The notes beneath the pieces are model-generated. The model searched no databases. It was given only the letters and a program-made list of their open reading frames with translations, and was not told the origin of the DNA. From assembly GCA_017994425.1 (NCBI GenBank), contig JAGOKS010000022.1:1-32591 (forward strand): DNA of 32,591 bases, in the 5' to 3' direction. Positions 1-6,727 of this stretch are shown piece by piece; positions within the stretch are counted from its first letter, which is position 1; each line of letters starts with the position of its first letter. The DNA is from Bacteroidales bacterium. Lineage in GTDB: Bacteria > Bacteroidota > Bacteroidia > Bacteroidales > WCHB1-69. A program made the position numbers and the translations under genes.

Positions 1-70
1 ACAATAGGTATACGGTGAAATGGAAGGATATTTCTCAAACATCATAGTTTTAAGGCTACACCCCTCTAAA

Positions 71-88
71 TCTCCCCAACTGGGGAGA
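71..88. repeat. Short GC-rich hairpin element
   Basis: TCTCCCC and GGGGAGA form a perfect 7-bp stem around the loop AACT, inside a stretch beginning CCCCTCTAAA. It resembles the small palindromic repeats scattered through many Bacteroidota intergenic regions. It could act as a terminator on either strand, but no clean T-run follows. Confidence 0.5.
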
Positions 89-198
89 CTTGGCGGTAGC
101 GCGTATTGTGAGAGTGTTGCCTTGTAGATTTGGTTCATTTTTATATGATTTCAGTTTGCAAAAATATACTTTTATTTGTTTCATCGGGAAAAAATGAG

Positions 199-306
199 AA
201 TATATCACCCCTATGAGGCGAGAAAAATGGGAATCTAATCCTTTTTTCTACTGATATGCAACTCCTACGGAGTTGAGAGAAAATTTAGAATTAAAAATTA
301 AGAATT
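199..306. repeat. Dispersed repeat A, copy 1
   Basis: This stretch of about 108 bp matches 1454-1560 almost throughout. Each copy has a CACCCCTA-centred box, then AACTCCTACGGAGTT (a perfect palindrome apart from its middle base), then a tail of AATTTAGAATTAAAAATTAAG type. The first box is a good palindrome only in copy 2 (CACCCCTACGGGGTG); here it is partly degraded (CACCCCTATGAGGCG). Confidence 0.8.
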
Positions 307-462
307 GTTAATGTCTGAATTAGGTTGTATGTAGCATTTGTAAACAAGAGGATTCTATCGGGCAATAGAAATCTCTCTTATTGAATAGCGCGTTTATGAG
401 TTCTCAAGCCCGTTCGCAGGACGTTCCAAGGCTGTTAAAAGGACCTCCCTTACTTCTTCAAC

Positions 463-478
463 TGAGATTGCAATCTCA
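463..478. repeat. 16-bp perfect palindrome
   Basis: TGAGATTGCAATCTCA reads the same on both strands. It lies just before the larger hairpin at 487-520. It could be a protein-binding site or part of a degenerate repeat. No adjacent gene is available to assign it a role. Confidence 0.5.
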
Positions 479-486
479 TTTCAACG

Positions 487-520
487 AGCATGGGGACTCT
501 TTGCAACGAGTCTCCATGCT
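487..520. repeat. 13-bp stem hairpin
   Basis: AGCATGGGGACTC pairs with GAGTCTCCATGCT over 13 positions (one G-U pair if transcribed), around the loop TTTGCAAC. It is the strongest hairpin in the first kilobase. It may be a repeat unit of its own or a transcribed structure. No T-run follows, so a simple intrinsic terminator is unlikely. Confidence 0.55.
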
Positions 521-656
521 CCGATGAAAGAGACAGGGACAGCGTTTTTATGAATTCGTAAGTTGTCAGCTGTTAGTTTTTTAGAGCTCTTATAACATCC
601 ATCCTTTCAAAGCTATTTTTATATAAAATAAGCGATTTTCACTCTCTCAGAATTAT

Positions 657-713
657 CATGCGTGCAAACAACAATTTGTATGCGTACAAATTACTATTTG
701 TATACGTACAAAT
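657..713. repeat. Tandem palindromic boxes, 22-bp step
   Basis: Two boxes, ATTTGTATGCGTACAAAT at 674-691 and ATTTGTATACGTACAAAT at 696-713, have arms ATTTGTA/TACAAAT and start 22 bp apart. A third half-site, GCGTGCAAA, sits one more step upstream near 661-669. Sites one pair of helical turns apart resemble operator arrays for a dimeric regulator, but no promoter or gene start is obvious next to them. Confidence 0.5.
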
Positions 714-946
714 GATCGCCGGAAAGCCTTGTAATTTTTTTTGAATGATTTTTGGTTTTTTTTCGTAAAGAAATGGCACGCAGATGACACGGATGCAACG
801 GATTTATGCGGATTTTTTATTCTTAATTTGTCTTGCGACTTGAGACTTTTTTTTAACCACAGCGGACGCAGAGGTTTTAAGCAAAGAACACAAAGAGATA
901 TACACAGCCTACCCTTATTTAGGCATTAACAAAAAAAATCTCGGCA

Positions 947-1019
947 CTCGGGACACGGAACTCGCGACTTTTTTGTCAGTTTTTAATCGTCTTGTATCAA
1001 GTTTAATTCTTAATTTTTA
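947..1019. repeat. Dispersed repeat B, copy 1
   Basis: This stretch starts CTCGGGACACGG, passes through CGCGACTTTTTTGTCAG and ATCGTCTTGTATCAAG, and ends in an A/T tail. It recurs at 1566-1638 with only a few changes. Here it stands apart from repeat A, whereas the second copies of A and B are neighbours. Confidence 0.8.
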
Positions 1020-1209
1020 ACTTTTAATTGATTTCATCACATCAAATTTACCTCTTTTTGCTCGTAATTTCGCCTATTAAAACAGCAAAAAAAAGGGTGT
1101 TTTTGGGGAGTATTTTAGGGCTTTTGGGAGAGTAAAAAAGGTGAAAAAAGTGATTTTGCTAAATTGTTGATATAATGTATCTTATTGTAGAGCCCGAAAG
1201 AGTCATTTT

Positions 1210-1267
1210 GAGTTGGGCAACTCAGAGCAACGAGTTGGGCAACTCAGAGCGACGAGTTGGCCAACTC
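1210..1267. repeat. Three 14-bp palindromes with 22-bp spacing
   Basis: GAGTTGGGCAACTC occurs at 1210-1223 and 1232-1245, and GAGTTGGCCAACTC at 1254-1267. Starts are exactly 22 bp apart and the spacers are closely related (AGAGCAAC, AGAGCGAC). The third copy is a perfect palindrome; the other two differ only at the centre. A shortened copy of the unit (CTCGTGACGACGAG) follows. It could be a small tandem repeat or an operator array. Confidence 0.7.
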
Positions 1268-1453
1268 GTGACGACGAGAATGGGGTCTCAAAAAAAGGAA
1301 GTAAAAACACCCTCTTTTTAAGCATAAAAAAACGTTGTGTTGTGTTCACTTTTTTTAGGATATTTCATTAGAGTGGCATCACGTCTAATTCTTAATTTTT
1401 AATTTTTAATTGATTTGTTGCCTTTTTCAAAGCGATGAAAAACAAAAAATACA

Positions 1454-1560
1454 AATATATCACCCCTACGGGGTGAAAAAATGGGACTCTTATCCTTTTT
1501 ACTACAGATATGCAACTCCTACGGAGTTGAGAGAAAATTTAGAATTAAAAATTAAGAATT
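1454..1560. repeat. Dispersed repeat A, copy 2
   Basis: This is the second copy of the repeat at 199-306. Both internal boxes are intact here: CACCCCTACGGGGTG and AACTCCTACGGAGTT. It ends five bases before the second copy of repeat B. Confidence 0.8.
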
Positions 1561-1565
1561 AACAT

Positions 1566-1638
1566 CTCGGGACACGGGACTCGCGACTTTTTTGTCAGTT
1601 TTTTATCGTCTTGTATCAAGTTTAATTTTTAATTTTTC
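1566..1638. repeat. Dispersed repeat B, copy 2
   Basis: This is the second copy of the repeat at 947-1019. It lies directly beyond the stop codon of the PurF-like gene, so it would form the 3' end of that transcript if transcription continues. Confidence 0.8.
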
Positions 1639-1644
1639 TTTCCC

Positions 1645-3054
1645 CTATTCATAACTGCTGCCGTCAAAACAGTGGGTGCAGATTTTATCTTTGGGTAAGC
1701 CTATTGCTTTTACCAATGTTTCCAAAGGATTAAACTTAAGCGTTGTGATGTGTAAATCTTTGCGTATACATTCTACCATTTGATTGTATTGCGGAGAATC
1801 AGTAGTTGCATAAGCCGCTAAATTTTTACCGGCATCACCTTCTAATTTTTGAATGACTCTGCGTGTAATTAATTCCATTTCCGATTGTGAAGCGGTGAAA
1901 TTAAGAAATTTACAAGAATATATCAAGGGAGGACAACTGATACGCATATGTACATGTTTGACACCATAACGATATAAATCGTTCACATTATCGCGAAGTT
2001 GTGTTCCTCTTACGATTGAATCATCACAGAAAACAACATTTTTATCTTTAAGCATGTTTCTGTTGGCAATCAATTTCATTTTTGCCACCAATTCTCTTCT
2101 TTTTTGGTTGGAAGGCGTAAAACTCCTGGGCCAAGTAGGCGTATATTTAATGATAGCTCTTCTGTAAGGAATTTGTCTGCCAACGGCATACCCTACAGCC
2201 ATCCCCACACCCGAATCAGGAATACCGCCCACAAAATCGGCTTGAATATCCATATCTCTTTTTCCCATTTCACACCCGCATATATAGCGCATATCATCTA
2301 CATTACAACCTTCATAGGTACAAACCGGATAACCGTAATACACCCATAAAAACGAACATATCTGCATTTTTTTGTTTGGTTTACGCAATGTTTTATAACC
2401 GTCGGCGGTAATAAGGACAATTTCACCGGGACCAATCGTATATTCCATTTCATAGCTAAGATTGGGGAAGCTGCAGGATTCGGATGAAACGGCATAGCCG
2501 TCCGTACCTTTGGCAAGCAAAATAGGCGTTCTTCCGTATTTATCGCGAGCGGCGATAATGCCATTCTCTGTTAATATCAGCATGGAACAAGAGCCTTTGA
2601 TTTTATTAAAAACATTTTCAATGCCTTCCTCAAAGGTTTTTCCTTCGTTTATCAACATAGCGATAAATTCTGTTTGATTCACAGAACCGAAACTATGCTC
2701 ACTGAAATATTTCTTTTGTGATAGAAATTCTTTTTCTAATTCTTTTAAATTATTGATACGTGCTACCGTAACAATGGCAAACCTACCCAAATGACAATTC
2801 ATCATAATAGGTTGAGGGTCTGTATCACTAATAACCCCTATGCCCGATTTTCCTGAAAACTCATGCAAACTATCTTCAAATTTCGTTCGAAAATAAGAAT
2901 TCTCAATATTATGAATACCACGTATAAAATTATTATTTTCATTTAATGTTATCATACCACCGCGTTTGGTGCCCATATGAAAATTATAATCAATACCATA
3001 ATACAGATCGTTTACACAATCCGAATGTTTAATTGTTCCGAAAAAGCCTCCCAT
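1645..3054 (-). CDS. PurF-like phosphoribosyltransferase with inactive glutaminase domain
   Basis: The 469-aa protein aligns by eye with amidophosphoribosyltransferase (PurF) along its whole length. The PRPP-binding loop is intact (VVFCDDSIVRGTQ, residues 340-352). The four cysteines that hold the 4Fe-4S cluster in Bacillus-type PurF appear conserved: C233, C381, and C459/C462 in the C-terminal CxxC. The N-terminal Ntn glutaminase domain has lost its active site. The nucleophile Cys that follows Met1 is Gly2 (MGGFFG), the usual GHxRY segment reads GIGVISD (71-77), and the oxyanion HNGN segment reads ARINN (98-102). From memory, Bacteroidota carry a second PurF-like protein beginning MGGFFG, so this looks like a family trait. 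Glutamine-dependent activity is not expected; an ammonia-dependent or regulatory role is possible. The gene lies 44 bp downstream of pyruvate kinase on the same strand. Confidence 0.88.
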   Translation of the reverse strand: MGGFFGTIKHSDCVNDLYYGIDYNFHMGTKRGGMITLNENNNFIRGIHNIENSYFRTKFEDSLHEFSGKSGIGVISDTDPQPIMMNCHLGRFAIVTVARINNLKELEKEFLSQKKYFSEHSFGSVNQTEFIAMLINEGKTFEEGIENVFNKIKGSCSMLILTENGIIAARDKYGRTPILLAKGTDGYAVSSESCSFPNLSYEMEYTIGPGEIVLITADGYKTLRKPNKKMQICSFLWVYYGYPVCTYEGCNVDDMRYICGCEMGKRDMDIQADFVGGIPDSGVGMAVGYAVGRQIPYRRAIIKYTPTWPRSFTPSNQKRRELVAKMKLIANRNMLKDKNVVFCDDSIVRGTQLRDNVNDLYRYGVKHVHMRISCPPLIYSCKFLNFTASQSEMELITRRVIQKLEGDAGKNLAAYATTDSPQYNQMVECIRKDLHITTLKFNPLETLVKAIGLPKDKICTHCFDGSSYE

Positions 3055-3098
3055 AACTATTATATTTATAAATTACTTATTACTGTATTTGAATAAAT

Positions 3099-4514
3099 TT
3101 ATTCCGCATAATCAATTAAATTCTGTACCGTAGAAATTTCAATAAAACTAGCACCGTTAGCAGAGCCGAAAGACCCTCCTACTACCACTACCCAATCCGC
3201 ACAATTCAAGGTATGCTGAGCGAGTAGAAATTCGATAGTATTTTTCAAAAACCTGTCACGTGAAGGATTTACAGGTATCATATATGCTTTCACTCCGTAA
3301 GTTAATGATAGTTGTCGCATAGCATATTCATTATAACAAAACGCATATACCGGCACTTGACCTCTGTAAGCCGCTAAAAAGTTGGCTGTTCTTCCGCTTT
3401 GTGTATCAACAATAATTGCTTTTATAGGCAGTGTATTACATGCTAAAACAGCCGAATGAGACAAAACAGACAAAACATCATCGCATATAGGTTTTATTTT
3501 TATCGGATTTTTTTCAATGGCACGTTCCACTTCAACAATAACTTTCGACATTAATTTAACGGTTTCAACCGGATAAAGTCCTGTTGCCGTTTCGCCTGAA
3601 AGCATCAGTGCATCGGCTTTTTCATATACGGCAGTAGCCACATCATTGACTTCCGCGCGTGTAGGTCGAGGATTTAGAATCATAGAATGGAGCATTTGCG
3701 TAGCGACGATAACTGTTTTATTGTTGCGTTTGCATTTTTTTATCAGTTCACGTTGAATGACCGGAATCCTTTCAGCCGGTATTTCAATACCTAAATCACC
3801 TCTGGCAACCATAATCCCATCGGCAGCTTCGATAATTTCATCTATATTATCCACCCCGATTTGATTTTCAATTTTAGCAATTATTTTTATATGACTACCG
3901 TTAGCGTTTAAAAGTTCACGTATTTCATGCACATCATCTGCTTTTTGCACAAAACTATGGGCAATAAAATCCACTTTATGTGCCATTGCAAACGAAATAT
4001 AATCTTTATCTTTCTCCGATAAAACAGGTAAATTCAGTTTGACATTAGGAACATTAACGCCTTTTCGCAATTTAATGATTCCTTCATTTTCAATGCTGCA
4101 TATCAGAGCATTCTCTTCTTTTGCAGTAACACACATGGCAATATCTCCGTCATCTATCAGTATTCTATCGCCAATAGCTACATCCTTAACAAAATGCGTA
4201 TAATTAACATATAAAAAACCTTCTCTGCTTTTCCCTTGTACATCGCCGGCTACTTTTATAGTTTCTCCTTTTTTGACACTAAAAGCTTCACCAAAAGAAG
4301 AAGTTCTCACTTCCGGTCCTTTGGTATCGATTAAAATACCTATTCTGGGATTCAACGCATAAACGGTATCAATGATTTTTTTTGTTTCTTCTTTACTTTG
4401 ATGGGCTGTATTTAATCGTATTACATTAACCCCTTCCTCAAAAAGTTGAGATAAAAATTCCGGACTGCTGATTTTATCGGATATAGTTGCTACAATTTTT
4501 GTTCTTTTTTTCAT
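3099..4514 (-). CDS. pyk: Pyruvate kinase
   Basis: The protein (471 aa, usual length) converts phosphoenolpyruvate and ADP to pyruvate and ATP in the last step of glycolysis, in the cytoplasm. Visible motifs in order: R33-x-N35, DTKGPEVRT (63-71), the signature IKIIAKIENQIGV (209-221) with the essential Lys214, MVARGDLG (235-242), PTRAEVNDVATAV and LSGETATGLYPVE. The B domain lies roughly at 70-170 and the allosteric-type C domain at about 340-471. Glu68 in KGPE matches Glu117 of K+-dependent enzymes. The usual NFSH is NTAH here (35-38), so the K+-coordinating Ser is replaced by Ala. A -7 box sits 14 bases before the start, giving a very short leader. The PurF-like gene follows after 44 bp and is probably cotranscribed. 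Confidence 0.97.
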   Translation of the reverse strand: MKKRTKIVATISDKISSPEFLSQLFEEGVNVIRLNTAHQSKEETKKIIDTVYALNPRIGILIDTKGPEVRTSSFGEAFSVKKGETIKVAGDVQGKSREGFLYVNYTHFVKDVAIGDRILIDDGDIAMCVTAKEENALICSIENEGIIKLRKGVNVPNVKLNLPVLSEKDKDYISFAMAHKVDFIAHSFVQKADDVHEIRELLNANGSHIKIIAKIENQIGVDNIDEIIEAADGIMVARGDLGIEIPAERIPVIQRELIKKCKRNNKTVIVATQMLHSMILNPRPTRAEVNDVATAVYEKADALMLSGETATGLYPVETVKLMSKVIVEVERAIEKNPIKIKPICDDVLSVLSHSAVLACNTLPIKAIIVDTQSGRTANFLAAYRGQVPVYAFCYNEYAMRQLSLTYGVKAYMIPVNPSRDRFLKNTIEFLLAQHTLNCADWVVVVGGSFGSANGASFIEISTVQNLIDYAE

Positions 4515-4528
4515 ACCTGTTATTTTTG

Positions 4529-4536
4529 CAAAGATA
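4529..4536 (-). promoter_or_regulatory. Promoter -7 box for pyk
   Basis: On the minus strand the bases read TATCTTTG, a full match to the Bacteroidota -7 consensus TAnnTTTG, followed by C. It lies 14 bases upstream of the pyruvate kinase ATG, implying a leader of only about 10 nt. No clear TTG of the -33 element is visible at the normal distance. Confidence 0.6.
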
Positions 4537-4620
4537 CCATTAATTATAGTCCATCATGGTGTAATTTTGATGATATTTATGTTACATTTATATTACTATA
4601 TGCAATAAATACGTCTAAAT

Positions 4621-5145
4621 TTATGCATTCAAATACAAATCCACGAGTCCGGGAGGTGTTTTGATATTAATTGTCTTATGTATTTTATCTACGTTTAAAA
4701 TAAATTCATCTACAATAGGGACCAATATTTCTCCTTTGGGATGTTTGATTTGAAATATAGACTGATGAGGATATTCCAATACATCTTCACAGACGCCTAA
4801 TATGCCATATTCCTCATCAACGATAGTATAGCCTTTCACTTCGTGGTAATAAAATTTATTTCCTTCCAGCACCGGAAGCATACTCAGCGGTAATAGCAAG
4901 GATACGTTAACATATTGAGAGGAATTGTCTGCTTCAACATCTTCGAATTTTACTATTAATTGATTGGCTGATTTAATCTTAATGGATTGTATAAAAAAAG
5001 GAATTGGTTCTCCTTGTATGTCAAAGAAAACCATTTCCATTTGATGATATTTTTGGGGTTCATCGGTATCCAGATAAACCAACAATTCTCCTTTTAACCC
5101 AAAGACCTTTGTAATTTTACCGAGATAAAAAAAGTCTTTCTGCAT
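4621..5145 (-). CDS. rimM: Ribosome maturation factor RimM
   Basis: The 174-aa cytoplasmic protein helps mature the 30S head and 16S rRNA. The N-terminal RimM barrel (about 5-85) begins FYLGKITKVFGLKGELLVYL, which carries the family's G-x-I-x-K-x-x-G-x-K-G-E pattern. The C-terminal PRC-barrel (about 95-172) contains YGILGVCEDVLEYPHQSIFQI and ILVPIVDEFI. The length is normal for the family. It starts three bases after the rpsP stop codon, so the two are almost surely in one operon; rpsP-rimM linkage is common in bacteria. Confidence 0.96.
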   Translation of the reverse strand: MQKDFFYLGKITKVFGLKGELLVYLDTDEPQKYHQMEMVFFDIQGEPIPFFIQSIKIKSANQLIVKFEDVEADNSSQYVNVSLLLPLSMLPVLEGNKFYYHEVKGYTIVDEEYGILGVCEDVLEYPHQSIFQIKHPKGEILVPIVDEFILNVDKIHKTINIKTPPGLVDLYLNA

Positions 5146-5148
5146 GTA

Positions 5149-5805
5149 TTATTCTGCCTTGGGTTCTGTTGTTTCTTCAGGAGCTTCGTTTGTTGCTTCT
5201 ACTTCTTCTTTGGTAATTTCTTCTGTTTCCACAGCGGTAACTTCATCAACAGGCATGTCGGTAGTTTCGACCGCTTCGGTAGCTGCTAATTTAGCTGCTG
5301 CTTTTGCTTCCGCTTCTTCTTTTACCTTCCGTGTTTTTTCTAATTCAGCTAAACGTTTTTCATTAGCAACAGCTTCTTTGGCTTCTCTTAATTTACTTTC
5401 GTGTTCAAAACGTTTCTTTGCTTCTGATTTGGTTGTATTTAATATTTCCAGTTTGTATTCATTTTGTTTTCTTTGTTTTTCAGTTTTCCAAGTATCAAAT
5501 CTGTTTTCTGCTTCAGCTTCGTCAAAAGCTCCTTTTTTGACACCTTCCAATAAATGTTTTTTCATATAAACACCTTCTCTACGTAATAAAGAACGTGCCG
5601 TATCACTGGGTTGAACCCCACAATTGACCCAATAGAGAGCTCTATCAAAGTCTAAAGTGATGGTTGCCGGGTTAGTCAACGGATTATATGTGCCAATCTT
5701 TTCAATAAAACGCCCATCTCGAGGTGCACGACCATCCGCTACTACAATATGATAAAAAGGTTGTCCTTTTTTACCATGTCTTTGTAATCTAATTCTTGCT
5801 GGCAT
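5149..5805 (-). CDS. rpsP: 30S ribosomal protein S16 with long charged tail
   Basis: Residues 1-80 are a clear S16 core ([20 protein letters not shown] at the start, then [17 protein letters not shown]). The protein is 218 aa, whereas S16 of most bacteria is 80-100 aa. The extra part has two sections: a Lys/Glu/Arg-rich stretch (about 90-165), probably helical or coiled coil, and an acidic Glu/Thr/Ala-rich tail (about 166-218). Extended S16 is known in Bacteroidota; this one is toward the long end from memory. rimM follows three bases downstream. Confidence 0.96.
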   Translation of the reverse strand: MPARIRLQRHGKKGQPFYHIVVADGRAPRDGRFIEKIGTYNPLTNPATITLDFDRALYWVNCGVQPSDTARSLLRREGVYMKKHLLEGVKKGAFDEAEAENRFDTWKTEKQRKQNEYKLEILNTTKSEAKKRFEHESKLREAKEAVANEKRLAELEKTRKVKEEAEAKAAAKLAATEAVETTDMPVDEVTAVETEEITKEEVEATNEAPEETTEPKAE

Positions 5806-6096
5806 AAAATTTCTTTTTTGTTAATTATTTTTTCTGAATTTTTAAGGATGCAAATATCGTAAAAATTTGCATGCAAAAGTCCGTTTTTTTGCTTTTTTTT
5901 TATTCAACAGTTCACAGGACGAGCTGTTTCTTTAAAATATTTGTTATTAACGTTTTATATATGTGTTATTTGCATAATATTCTTATACCTTAATAAAATA
6001 AAAGACTATTTTATGTGTTATATGTATGGCATTTTCATAAAATATGGAATAATACATCCGGTTTTTTAGAAAAATTGGAACGTTATTTGCATAGAC
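5806..6096. other. Divergent intergenic region
   Basis: This 291-bp AT-rich gap separates rpsP (minus) from the heavy-metal genes (plus), so it must hold both promoters. On the minus strand, ACTTTTGCA near 5872-5882 is one base off the TAnnTTTG box and could serve rpsP. On the plus strand, TTATTTGC about 22 bases before the start at 6097 is only a partial match. I see no RNA gene or strong terminator. Confidence 0.5.
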
Positions 6097-6624
6097 ATGA
6101 AACGCATAAAAAAAACACCGATGGATATATTTAGAAAAATTGTTACCCTCTTTGCTTTGACGATTTTTATCGTGTATAGCATTGGTATAAGTTTTTCAAT
6201 TCATCATTGTGAACATTGCGGGAAAAATGAAGTGTACATTTTACAACACCCTGATTGCTGCCCCTCTTCTAGCATCGAACATCACAATGCATGCCCTATT
6301 GAATCCCAGGAAAATCTACTGGCAAATTGTTGTAAAAACTCTCATTCAAATGAAAATATCATCTCACATTGCAATGCCAACTGTTGTAAATCCGAATTAA
6401 AATATTACAAAATCAATCTTTTGTATGTTTATCCAAATAATCAATCCGACCAAGCTTTTGATTTCTTGCCGGTAGATAATTGGATTAATGATATACTCTT
6501 TACTATAAATTACACATCTCCTATCAATTCAGAGAAAGATCCTCCTTTCAAAGAAACTCCCCCTCTGAAACAGGGAGGTGATTTATTTCTAATTTTTTCT
6601 CATCAACAAATTCTTTACGCTTAA
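6097..6624 (+). CDS. HYC_CC_PP-type Cys/His-rich membrane protein, probable copper-associated
   Basis: The 175-aa protein has one hydrophobic N-terminal segment (about 12-34, signal anchor or signal peptide) and then an exported Cys/His-rich part with ten cysteines. Motifs are HHCEHC (36-41), CC pairs at 54-55, 78-79 and 96-97, and His at 51, 62, 63, 83 and 91. A Pro-Pro pair occurs near the C-terminus (155-156, and 149-150). This matches the Bacteroidota HYC_CC_PP pattern, which I recall next to TonB-dependent receptors and HMA proteins. The metal-ligand content and the next two genes support a copper or other soft-metal role; the exact function is unknown. A hairpin at 6642-6667 follows it. 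Confidence 0.75.
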   Translation: MKRIKKTPMDIFRKIVTLFALTIFIVYSIGISFSIHHCEHCGKNEVYILQHPDCCPSSSIEHHNACPIESQENLLANCCKNSHSNENIISHCNANCCKSELKYYKINLLYVYPNNQSDQAFDFLPVDNWINDILFTINYTSPINSEKDPPFKETPPLKQGGDLFLIFSHQQILYA

Positions 6625-6641
6625 TTTATTAATCAATTATG

Positions 6642-6667
6642 TAGGATAAATCCATAAATTTATCCTA
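6642..6667 (+). terminator. 10-bp hairpin between metal genes
   Basis: TAGGATAAAT and ATTTATCCTA form a perfect 10-bp stem around the loop CCATAA, 17 bases after the stop codon of the upstream gene. Only TAAAAACTATG follows rather than a T-run. It is more likely a processing, stability or attenuation site than a strong terminator. Confidence 0.45.
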
Positions 6668-6727
6668 TAAAAACTATGTCTTAGGACAAGAAATAAATAA
6701 TTGTATTTAATAAAATAAAAAAAGCGT

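Larger units (their letters stand above)
1..1644. other. Gene-free repeat-rich intergenic region
   Basis: I find no credible gene here. The only longer open frame (741-929) translates two low-complexity repeat families, a 'cgcagatgacacggatgcaacgg' type and an 'accacagcggacgcagagg' type. From memory, similar sequences are scattered between genes in many environmental bacterial genomes. The region also holds two pairs of about 75-108 bp direct repeats, several GC-rich hairpins and two arrays of palindromic boxes; these are listed separately. Runs of the kind 'ttaattcttaatttttaattt' recur near 285-306, 1001-1020, 1385-1410, 1537-1560 and 1620-1638. The base composition and repetition look like decayed or mobile-repeat-filled spacer. 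It lies downstream of the PurF-like gene, so transcription from that gene must stop within or before it. Confidence 0.7.

Noticed and set aside
741..929. 62-aa open frame in the repeat-rich spacer
   Set aside because: It translates intergenic repeat families, has no start context or homology that I recognise, and is low in complexity.
2104..2564. Two short frames within the PurF-like gene
   Set aside because: They overlap a conserved coding region and show no recognisable features.
5144..5569. 141-aa Ser/Ala-rich frame opposite rpsP
   Set aside because: It is the antisense reading of the Glu/Lys-rich S16 tail; the rpsP-rimM junction is well defined on the other strand.
6201..6400. 63-aa frame overlapping the Cys/His-rich gene
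   Set aside because: It lies in another frame of a gene whose Cys/His pattern is clearly under selection.
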